Below, one piece after another: positions 23,858 through 31,234 of a DNA stretch of 37,051 nucleotides; within the stretch, counting starts at the first letter, position 1; each line of letters begins with the position of its first letter. The notes below the pieces were generated by a model that saw only the letters and a program-made list of their open reading frames with translations, was not told the origin of the DNA and made no database searches. Origin of the DNA: Polyangiaceae bacterium (GTDB lineage Bacteria; Myxococcota_A; Polyangia; Polyangiales; Polyangiaceae); assembly GCA_020849655.1 (NCBI GenBank), contig JADLFU010000306.1, positions 1 to 37,051 of the forward strand, written 5' to 3'. A program made the translations under genes and the position numbers.

Positions 23858-24906
23858 AGCCGCCCGCCTATCGTGAGGCCCGCGCCGCCGGGGCCGACGC
23901 TGGGGGTGACGCGGAGCGCGGCGCCCTCCTTCTTCTTGCCGCCGATGACGAACATCGCGGCGCCCGCGCCGGCCACGACCGCGCCGCCAATCCACAGGAC
24001 GTTGGTGATCTTCTCGAGGCGCTCGACGGAGTCGGCGTCGCCGCGGCTCGACGGGGGGCAGCGGTCCGCGGTGCAGCTCGCCTCGACGTCGGAGAGCTTG
24101 CTCTTGCCCATCAGCCCGGTGATCACGCCGCCGAGGATCATCGCGCCGCCCACGCCCATCGTCACCAGCCCCGCCGTCCGAAGCGGCGCGCGCGCGGGAG
24201 GCGGAGGCGTGGCGCTCGGCTCGGCCGGGGGCGGCGCCGACGCGACGGGCGCCGCGGACGCCGAGGCCGTGGGGGATGCGGCGCCTGCCCCCGCGGGGTG
24301 AAAGTCGAAGCGCTTCTCCGTCACCTGCCCGGCCGAGAGCTCCACCTCCCAGCGGGCCGTCTCCGCGCCGCGCTTCGCGGTGACGACGTGGCGGCCCGCC
24401 TGGAGGCGGAGCGTCACCTTGCCGCTCGCCGGGATCGCGTAGGAGTTGACGGCGGTCGAGCCGTTCGCGCGCTGGCGCTGGTCGACGAGCGCGACCTCGC
24501 CCGCGCCGCTCGCGGTGAGGGTGACCGTGGCCGAGTCGCCCTTCATCAGCCCGACGTCGCGGGTCACCTGCGCGCGCTCGGCGTCTCCAATCTCGGAGCC
24601 GCCGCCCGCGAGGTACCGCTCGTAGGCGTCGATGGCGTCGGTGAAGCGCTCCAGCTTCATCGCGGAGAGCCCGAGGTTGCCGAGGATCTTCCACGACGGG
24701 CTCGCCGCGTACGCGCGGTTGAACGCGCGGAACGCCTCCTCGTACCGGGCGCCGTCGGGATCGTTGAGGAAGTCGACGCCGGCCTTGAAGTGGCGCTTCG
24801 CGTCCTCGGTGACGGGGACGTCCGCCTTCGGCTGCGCGAGCGCCGGCGTGGCGAGCGAGGCGCAGAGGACGAGGGAGATCGTGGAGACGGCGCGGCGCGC
24901 GTTCAT
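23854..24906 (-). CDS. TPR/PEGA-like envelope protein with two membrane segments
   Basis: A 350-residue protein. ATG 24906 overlaps the upstream stop (ATGA) and starts a signal peptide ending PALAQ. A TPR-like helical region spans about 35-120, with EEAFRAFNRAYAASPSWKILGNLGLSAMKLERF cut here into its elements AFRAFNRAYAASP and NLGLSAMKLERF. A PEGA-like beta region (about 125-205) has GRHVVTAKRG. An Ala/Pro/Ser-rich linker leads to two hydrophobic spans (about 250-275 and 310-330) flanking a short loop with a CTADRC pair. The order TPR, PEGA-like, Pro-rich linker, paired helices is common in myxobacterial envelope proteins of unknown role. It ends with a Gly-rich segment. No enzymatic motif is seen. 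Confidence 0.72.
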   Translation of the reverse strand: MNARRAVSTISLVLCASLATPALAQPKADVPVTEDAKRHFKAGVDFLNDPDGARYEEAFRAFNRAYAASPSWKILGNLGLSAMKLERFTDAIDAYERYLAGGGSEIGDAERAQVTRDVGLMKGDSATVTLTASGAGEVALVDQRQRANGSTAVNSYAIPASGKVTLRLQAGRHVVTAKRGAETARWEVELSAGQVTEKRFDFHPAGAGAASPTASASAAPVASAPPPAEPSATPPPPARAPLRTAGLVTMGVGGAMILGGVITGLMGKSKLSDVEASCTADRCPPSSRGDADSVERLEKITNVLWIGGAVVAGAGAAMFVIGGKKKEGAALRVTPSVGPGGAGLTIGGRL

Positions 24907-27900
24907 CGGGACACCAGCTTGATGAGGTTGTCGGAGGAGCTCCAGACGGCGAGGTACGTGCTGGTGCAGGTGGCGACGAGGGAGGCGCCGGAGCTCGCGA
25001 GCACGCGCCGGTTGGTGCCGTCCGTGTTCATCCGCTCGACGGCCGACGCGGTCGCCCAGTAGAAGATACCCGGCGCCAGCGAGAAGTCGTTGATGGCCGC
25101 GCCCACCGCGAAGGTCTGCGGGGCCGGGGAGCCTGACAGCGAACCCTTGACGAGGCTCGACCCCTTCGCCCAGAAGAGGCCGTCGGACTCCGCTCTCAGC
25201 TTCTTCACGGCGACCTCCCCCGAGTACAGCGTCGCCGCGTCCAGGCCCCTGCGCCGGATGGTGTCGTCCGCGGCGACGTAGTAGAAGGTGCCGTTCAGCC
25301 CGTCGCCGACCTTCAGCGAAGTGATGAAGTTCATGTACGCGCAGTTCGCTCCGTTCAAGTTGCACACAACCCCGTTCGAGCCGCCGGCGAGGTGAAGCTT
25401 GCTTCCGACGACGCGGAACACGCCGAGGGGCTCGGTCGCGGGGTTCGAGGTGAGATCTTCAGGTATCTTGCCGTTCCACGCCACCCGCCGGGCCAGGTAG
25501 GACGAGGAGCCGTCGGCGCGGTCGAAGTACACGTAGCCGCTCTGCAGCTGGATGTGCGCGCCGGTCGTGCTGGTGTCCCACATGGTCATCTCCCCCTCGA
25601 GGATGCTCACGCGGTACACGCCGCCGGTCCCCGCGACGTAGACGTTGGTGTCGTCGCAGTCGAGCGCGGCGACGCCGGTGGCGCTCGTCACAGTGACCGG
25701 CGCGCACAGCCCGCCGACGCAGGTGCCCACGCCGCACTGGCGCCCGCAGGCGCCGCAGTTGTTCGGGTCGGTCTGCAGGTCACGGCAGACCCCGTTGCAG
25801 CTGGTCTGCGCGCCGCACGTGCAGGCGCTCATGTTCAGGGCGCAGGCGCTGTCGCAGGTCACCGTGCCCACCCACCCGGCGCCCAGCTGGCTGCACGAGG
25901 CGCCCTTCAGGTCGGCGCCGTCACACGCCTCCGAGCCCTGCGCCTGCCCGTTGCCACAGTACTGACACCCTGACGTGTCGAACGCACACTGTCCGTTGCA
26001 GAGGAGGGACCCCGTCGCCGAGGACTTGCCCACCACGGAGGCGCACGTCGCGCCGCCATAGTCGGTGGTGTCGCACGCCTCGCTGCCGTTCTTCACGCCG
26101 TCGCCGCAGCTGGGCGGCGCGCTGCAGCCGGAGGTGTCGAACGCGCAGGTGGACGCGCACTTCAAGGTGCCGACGCTCCCGGCGCCGACGACCGAGGCGC
26201 ACGTCGCCGAGCCGAGCGTCGCGCCGTCGCACGACTCCCCGCCGTCGATCGCGCCGTCTCCGCAGTAGTGGCAGCCGGCAGGGCTGAGCGTGCAGTCGGG
26301 CTGGCAGGTCGGCGCGCCGGTCGCCGGTTTGCCGACCACGCTGGTGCAGGTCGCCCCGCCCAGGTCCCCGCCGTCGCAGGCGTCGTTGCCGTTCTTGACC
26401 CCGTCGCCGCAGCCGGGCGGCGCCGAGCAGGCGCTGGTGTTGAGCTTGCAGTCGATGCCGCAGGACAGCGTCCCCGTGCTCCCGGCCCCGACCACCGACG
26501 CGCAGGTCGCCGTCCCCACGCCGCCGTCACACGCCTCACCCGAGTCGACGGCGCCGTCGCCGCAGAAGTGGCACCCGGCGAGGTCGAGGGTGCAGTTCGT
26601 CTTGCACGCCAGGTCGCCCGTCGCCGCCGGCTTGCCGGTCGCCGTCGCGCAGGTGTTCGCGCCGAGGCTCGGGCCGTCGCATGATTCGCCGGCGTTGATG
26701 ACCCCGTCGCCGCAGCTCGCCGGCGGGGTGCAGCCGGCGCTGTCGAATTTGCAAAGTGAAGAGCAGGCGAGCGTGCCGGTGCTCCCCGTGCCGACCACGG
26801 ACGCGCACGTCGCCGCCCCCACGCCGCCGTCGCAGCTCTCGGGCGAGGTGACGACGCCGTCGCCGCAGTAACGACAGGCGCTCACGTCGAGGGAGCAGTC
26901 CGCCTTGCAGGTGAGGCTGCCGGTCGCGCCCTGCCCCACCGCGGTCGCGCAGCTCGCCCCCCCGAGATCGGCGCCGTCGCACGCCTCCGTCCCGTTCCTC
27001 TTGCCGTCGCCGCAGCTGACGGCGGCCGAGCAGCCCGAGGTGTCGAGCGCGCACGACGCCGAGCAGACGACCTTGCCCTGGCTCCCGGCCCCCACGGCGG
27101 CGGCGCAGGTCGTCACGCCCACGTCGCCGTCGCACGCCTCGCCGGCGTCCACCGCGCCGTCGCCGCAGTAGTGACACTGGGAGAGGTCCAGCGTGCAGTT
27201 GCTTCGGCAGGTGGGCGTGCCGGTCGCGGGCCGGTTCAGCGCGTCGCTGCAGGATTTTCCGCCGAGGTTGGCGCCGTCGCACGCCTCGCCGTTGTTGAGC
27301 GCGCCGTCCCCGCAGCTCGCGGGCGCGCTGCACGCGGACGTGCGGTACGTGCAGGTGGTCGAGCAGGAGATGGCGCCCACGCTGCCCGCGCCCACGAGGG
27401 TCGCGCAGGTCACCGCGCCCACGCTGCCGTCGCACTCCTCTCCGTTGTCGACTGTCCCGTCACCACAGTAGTGACAGCCGGAGGTGTCGAACTTGCAGTC
27501 GCTCTTGCAGGCGAGCACGCCGGTCGCCGCCTGACCCACGGCGGCGGCGCAGGTCTTGTTGCCGAGATCCTGGCCGTCGCACAGCTCGACGCCGCCCCGC
27601 GCGCCGTCGCCGCAGACCGGCGCTCCCCCGCCCACGCCGGCCTGGCCGCCGCCGGACTGCCCTGCCGCGCCCGCGCCCCCCTGCCCCGCGCCCGCTTGCC
27701 CCGCGCCGCCCTGGCCCGCGCCCGCTTGCCCCGCGCCGCCCTGCCCCGCGCCGCTCTGCCCCGCGCCCGCTCTGCCCCGCGCCCGCCTGCCCAGCGCCGC
27801 CCTGGCCTGCGCCGCTCTGCCCCGCGCCCGCCTGCCCCGCGCCGGCCTGCGACTGCCCTGCGTGGCCCGCGCCCGCCTGGCCCGCGCCGCCGCCGGGATG

Positions 27901-28092
27901 CCCCGCGCCGCCCGCGCTGCCTCCGCCCGCGCCGGACGCGCCGCCCGCGGGGGCGCCGTCGAACTTCAGTCGCTCGGTGTCCAGCGAGCAGCCCGCGACC
28001 AGCAGCGCGGCGAGCACCGCCGCGACTGGGCGTCGCTTCGGCTTGGTTGCGTCAGGGTGCTTGGCGTCAGTGCGCGCGAGATAGTTCCCCAT
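24903..28092 (-). CDS. Cys-rich 12-repeat surface lipoprotein, frameshifted at about 27766-27768
   Basis: A large lipoprotein gene read in two frames. From ATG 28092 the N-terminus has a signal peptide ending LLVAGC (C35) and a Gly/Ala/Gln linker (GAGQ units). Near 27767 the frame breaks: the repeat unit ccgcgccgctctgcc appears with one extra C (ccgcgcccgctctgcc). Removing that base joins it to a 910-residue frame ending at 24903. That part has 12 tandem Cys-rich units (CGDG, then GExCDG, then CxxxCxxDxxxC), alternating between two subtypes, followed by CTCGAQTSCNGVC and a C-terminal beta-rich region that may be a propeller. Similar repeats occur in many myxobacterial surface proteins. If the break is real, translation from the lipoprotein start stops at 27460, and only an unanchored product from GTG 27635 could be made. 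Confidence 0.78.
25830..27620 (-). repeat. Twelve tandem Cys-rich protein repeats in a two-unit higher-order pattern
   Basis: Twelve units of about 48-50 residues, each starting CGDG (CGNG in the last) and containing an acidic CDG and several cysteines. They alternate: units preceded by HYCG or HFCG and units preceded by PASCG or PPSCG, giving about six roughly 100-residue pairs. DNA identity between copies is moderate. Confidence 0.8.
27640..27900 (-). repeat. 15-bp GC-rich tandem repeat encoding GAGQ-type linker
   Basis: Many imperfect copies of a unit like ctgccccgcgcccgc encode Gly-Ala-Gly-Gln stretches between the lipidated N-terminus and the Cys-rich array. One copy at 27761-27776 carries an extra C and changes the frame. 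Such tracts are prone both to slippage in vivo and to sequencing error. Confidence 0.75.
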
Positions 28093-28100
28093 TAAGCATG

Positions 28101-28106
28101 AAGCTA
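28101..28106 (-). promoter_or_regulatory. Candidate -10 element (TAGCTT)
   Basis: TAGCTT on the minus strand lies 8 nt before ATG 28092. TTGCTC, 18 nt further upstream, is a poor -35. The spacing again implies a leaderless mRNA. Confidence 0.35.
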
Positions 28107-28223
28107 GCGCCCTCCACCTTCGCCGAGCAACCCCGTAGCTGCTCCCGGACCGCGCGGGGAGCCCGTGCGACATGCGCAAAATTCGCGTGCGCCGCGCGTC
28201 GGACGGGGTACTACGCCGCCCAG

Positions 28224-29378
28224 ATGGCCTCGGATGGCGCGCCTGCGCTGCTCGACGCGGGCGACACGCCCGCGCTGCTCGATGCGGCCGAGCCCTCCGC
28301 GGAGCTGCTCGAGCGACTGCGGAGCTGGGGGTGGAACTCCACGTCGTTCCAGGTGACGAAGCCCGGGTTTCGCTACCTGCGCGACGGTGACGCGACGGTC
28401 GCGTACGTCGACACCGGCGGCGCGTGGGTGTGCGCCGGCGCGCCCATCGGCCCGGACGCCTCGCTCGGGCGCGCCGTCGACGCCTTCGTCCGGGCCGCGC
28501 GCGGGGCGGGCCGTCGACCGTCGTTCTTCGCCGTCGAGCGGCGGCTGCTCTCGGCCGCGCCGACGCTGCGCGCGCTCGCCATCGGGCAGCAGCCCGTGTG
28601 GGATCCTTCCGAGTGGGGCGCGACGGTCGCGCGCGCTCGCACGCTGCGCTCGCAGGTGCGGCGGCCGCTCGCGAAGGGCGTCTCGGCGCGCGTCGCCGAC
28701 CCGTCCGAGGTCGCGCGCGACGCCCCGCTCTACCGGGAGATCGACGCGCTCACGGCGCGATGGCTCGCGAGCCGCGGGATGCCGCCGATGAGCTTCCTCG
28801 TCGACATCCGCGTCGGCGGCCACGAGCGGGAGCGGAGGTACGTCGTCGCCGAGCGCGGCGGTCAGCTCGTCGGCGCGTGCCTCGCGGTGCCCATCTACGC
28901 GCGGGACGGCTGGTTCCTCGAGAACGTCCTGCGCGCGCCCGGCGCCCCGAACGGCACGGCCGAGCTGCTCGTCGACGCGACGATGCGGTCGATCGCCGCC
29001 GACGGCGCGAGGTACGCGACGCTCGGCCTCGCGCCCCTCTCGGGAGAGGTCGCGCCGTGGCTGCGGCTCGCGCGGCGAGCGGGCCGCTTCCTGTACGATT
29101 TCCAGGGGCTGCACGCGTTCAAGACGAAGCTCTGCCCCGCGCGCTGGGACGACGTGTTCCTCGCCTGCCCGGCGGGCGCGTCGCGGACGGTCGCCGTCGT
29201 CGACGCGCTGACGGCCTTCGCGGGTGGGAGCCTCGTGAGGTTCGGGCTGCGCGCCGCCGCGCACCTCGCCGCGCCCCGCCGCGCCCGCGCCGCGCTGCCC
29301 GCGCGAGGAGTGGAGTTAGGTTTGTCGTCGAGCTCGAGGGCGTCGGCGACCCGCGCCGCGGTCCACGGTGGGCGGTGA
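28224..29378 (+). CDS. DUF2156 / phosphatidylglycerol lysyltransferase C-terminal-domain protein (soluble)
   Basis: A 384-residue protein with the GNAT-like tandem fold of the MprF/LPG-synthase C-terminal domain, which moves aminoacyl groups from aminoacyl-tRNA to lipids or other acceptors. The family pattern is visible in the first half (SWGWNSTSFQ, YVDTGGAWVCAGAPIGP and FFAVERRLL) and in the second (RRYVVAERGGQLVGACLAVPIYAR, LLVDATMRSIAADGARYATLGLAPLSG, and FLYDFQGLHAFKTKL). The multi-span flippase domain of MprF is absent, so the protein appears soluble. ATG 28224 is chosen just before the domain; an in-frame ATG at 28098 is possible. The stop overlaps the GTG of a peptidyl-prolyl isomerase gene. 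The acceptor is unknown. Confidence 0.82.
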   Translation: MASDGAPALLDAGDTPALLDAAEPSAELLERLRSWGWNSTSFQVTKPGFRYLRDGDATVAYVDTGGAWVCAGAPIGPDASLGRAVDAFVRAARGAGRRPSFFAVERRLLSAAPTLRALAIGQQPVWDPSEWGATVARARTLRSQVRRPLAKGVSARVADPSEVARDAPLYREIDALTARWLASRGMPPMSFLVDIRVGGHERERRYVVAERGGQLVGACLAVPIYARDGWFLENVLRAPGAPNGTAELLVDATMRSIAADGARYATLGLAPLSGEVAPWLRLARRAGRFLYDFQGLHAFKTKLCPARWDDVFLACPAGASRTVAVVDALTAFAGGSLVRFGLRAAAHLAAPRRARAALPARGVELGLSSSSRASATRAAVHGGR

Positions 29379-30244
29379 GCGCCCGGCTCCGTCAGCTCGC
29401 GCGCGAGCCGCTCGCGCACTTCGTCGCGGCAGGCGCCGCCCTGTTCGCGCTCGATCGCGCGGTGCACGGGCGCCCCGTGGACGCGCTCCCTGCGCCGGCC
29501 GTCTGCGCGTCCTCTGCCGCGCCCACGGCGCCCGGGCCCGGCGTGGTCGACGCCGGGCTTCGCGCCTCGGTCGCGCGCGCGTTCGAGGCGACGGAGGGGC
29601 GCCCGCCCGACGCGCGCGAGCTCGAGCGCGCCGTCTCCTCTTGGGTCGAGGACTAGGTCCTGTTCCGCGAGGGTGTGCGCCTCGGCCTCGAGCGCGACGA
29701 TCCGGCCGTGCGCCGGCGCGTGGCGGTGAAGCTGCTCGCGGTCTACCGCGCCGGGCTCGCGCTCCCCGCGCCGACCGAGCCGGAGCTGCGCGCGCACCAC
29801 GAGGCGCACCGCGATCGCTGGGACAAGCCCGCGCTCGTCGACTTCACGCAGGTGTTCGTCAGCGGCAAGGGCGCCGACGCCGAGGCGCGGGCCCGGGAGC
29901 TGCTCGCGCGGCTGTCGAGCGGCGCGGAGCCCTCGAGCCTGGGCGACACCTACAGCGGCGGCAGACGCTACCGCCTTCGCCCCGTCGCGGAGCTGCGCGA
30001 GGCGTTCGGCGCCGACTTCGCCGACGGGCTGGAGCAGGCGCCCCTCGGGCGGTGGCATGAGCGCCGCTCCCCCGCGGGCCTGCACCTCGTCCGCATCGAG
30101 AAGCGCACGCCGGGCGAGCGCCCGAGCTTCGAAGAGGTGCGCGGCGACGTCGCCGCCGATCTCGGCGTCGAGCGCAGCGAGCGAGCGATCCGCGCGAGGG
30201 TGCAGGACCTGATCCGTCGCGCCGAGGTCCGCGAGCGGCCATGA
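29375..30244 (+). pseudogene. PpiC/SurA-type peptidyl-prolyl isomerase interrupted by an in-frame TAG (29654-29656)
   Basis: The gene starts at GTG 29375, overlapping the upstream stop (GTGA), with a membrane signal anchor (HFVAAGAALFAL). Coding similarity runs through ELERAVSSWVED, then TAG, then VLFREGVRLGLERDDP in the same frame. In this family the stretch normally reads as acidic residues followed by a continuous VLYREA-type helix, so the stop most likely replaces a glutamate codon (GAG to TAG). Downstream is a parvulin domain (FTQVFVSGKG, about residues 165-270) ending at 30244, which overlaps the HupE-like start (ATGA). Without the stop the protein would be 289 residues. It is either a nonsense mutant, a sequencing error or a suppressed stop. 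GTG and ATG codons after the stop could give a fragment. Confidence 0.8.
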
Positions 30245-31233
30245 GCCTGGCGCGTCGCCGCGCGCTCTCGGTGGCCCTCTGCGTCGCGGCGTCGGCGCCA
30301 CCGTGCCTGGCGCACGACTTCGACCCAGGCGTGCTCGCGATCTCGGAGGCGCCCGACTCTGCCGGCGTGACCCACCGCTTTCGACTCACGCAGCCCGTCG
30401 ACGCGCGCGGCGGCGGCGCGCGGGTGGTGGCGCGGTTCCCCGCGCGCTGCGTGGTCGACGAGGCCGCCGGGACCCTCGCGTGCGGCGAGCGCGGCCTCGA
30501 GGGCGGCGTCTCGCTGACGGGCCTCTCGACGTCGGCGGGGCGCGTGAGGATGATCGTGACGCTCCGCGCGCGCGACGGGCGCGTCGTCGAGCGCCCCGTC
30601 GAGCGCGACGGCCTCGTGGACGTCACGGTCGGCGGTGACGACTCACCTCGGCGGCCGCTCGGCTGGGTGACCCTCGGCGCGCACCACCTCGTGACAGGGC
30701 CCGATCACCTGGCGTTCTTGCTCGGGCTGCTCGGCCTCGTCGCGAGCCGCCGCGCGCTCGTGCTCGCGATCACGGCGTTCTCGGCCGGTCACGCGGCGTC
30801 GCTCGCGCTCGCGACGCTGGGGCTGCTCTCGGTCCCGACTGCGCCCACGGAGGCCCTCATCGGGCTGAGCGTGCTGCTCGTCGGGCTCGAGGCGCTTCGC
30901 CGCGGGCGCGCGGGCGCACCGCCGTCGTCGCTCGCCCGCGCGCCCCTCGTCGCGTCGCTCGTCTTCGGGCTGCTCCACGGCCTGGGGTTCGCGTCCGCGC
31001 TCGGCGATCGAGGGTTCCCCCGCGAGGGGCTGTGGCGCGCGCTCGGGGCGTTCCACCTCGGCGTGGAGGCCGCGCAGCTCGCGCTGGTCGCGCTGGCTGC
31101 CGGCCTGTGGTGGGCCCTCGGTCGGCTCGGGGAGCGAGCCCGCGCGCGCGCCCGCGTCGTCGCGCTGTACGGCGTCGGCGCGGGCGGCGCCTACTGGACG
31201 ATCGATCGCGTCGCCCGGCTGCTGGGCGGGTAG
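30241..31233 (+). CDS. HupE/UreJ-type membrane protein
   Basis: A 330-residue protein. ATG 30241 overlaps the upstream stop (ATGA) and begins a signal peptide ending CLAHD. An extracytoplasmic beta-rich domain of about 110 residues is followed by six or seven membrane spans from about residue 140. The HupE/UreJ-2 signatures are GAHHLVTGPDHLAFLLGLL, AITAFSAGHAASLALATLG, VFGLLHGLGFASAL and FHLGVEAAQLALVAL. These have intramembrane His, Asp and Glu residues typical of this presumed nickel/metal-permease family. No hydrogenase or urease gene is nearby. The coupled neighbour is a PpiC isomerase, an association I believe recurs for this HupE subfamily. Substrate unknown. Confidence 0.88.
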   Translation: MSLARRRALSVALCVAASAPPCLAHDFDPGVLAISEAPDSAGVTHRFRLTQPVDARGGGARVVARFPARCVVDEAAGTLACGERGLEGGVSLTGLSTSAGRVRMIVTLRARDGRVVERPVERDGLVDVTVGGDDSPRRPLGWVTLGAHHLVTGPDHLAFLLGLLGLVASRRALVLAITAFSAGHAASLALATLGLLSVPTAPTEALIGLSVLLVGLEALRRGRAGAPPSSLARAPLVASLVFGLLHGLGFASALGDRGFPREGLWRALGAFHLGVEAAQLALVALAAGLWWALGRLGERARARARVVALYGVGAGGAYWTIDRVARLLGG

Positions 31234-31234
31234 C

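Noticed and set aside
25830-27620. CRISPR or satellite DNA from regular 150-bp periodicity
   Set aside because: Periodicity is protein-coding, with cysteine positions conserved and DNA diverged.
27755-27785. Programmed ribosomal frameshifting in the lipoprotein gene
   Set aside because: No slippery heptamer with a following pseudoknot is evident; a one-base length change in a repeat explains it more simply.
29654-29656. TAG as a pyrrolysine codon
   Set aside because: No pyrrolysine machinery is visible, the family does not use it, and the position fits a Glu codon changed by one base.
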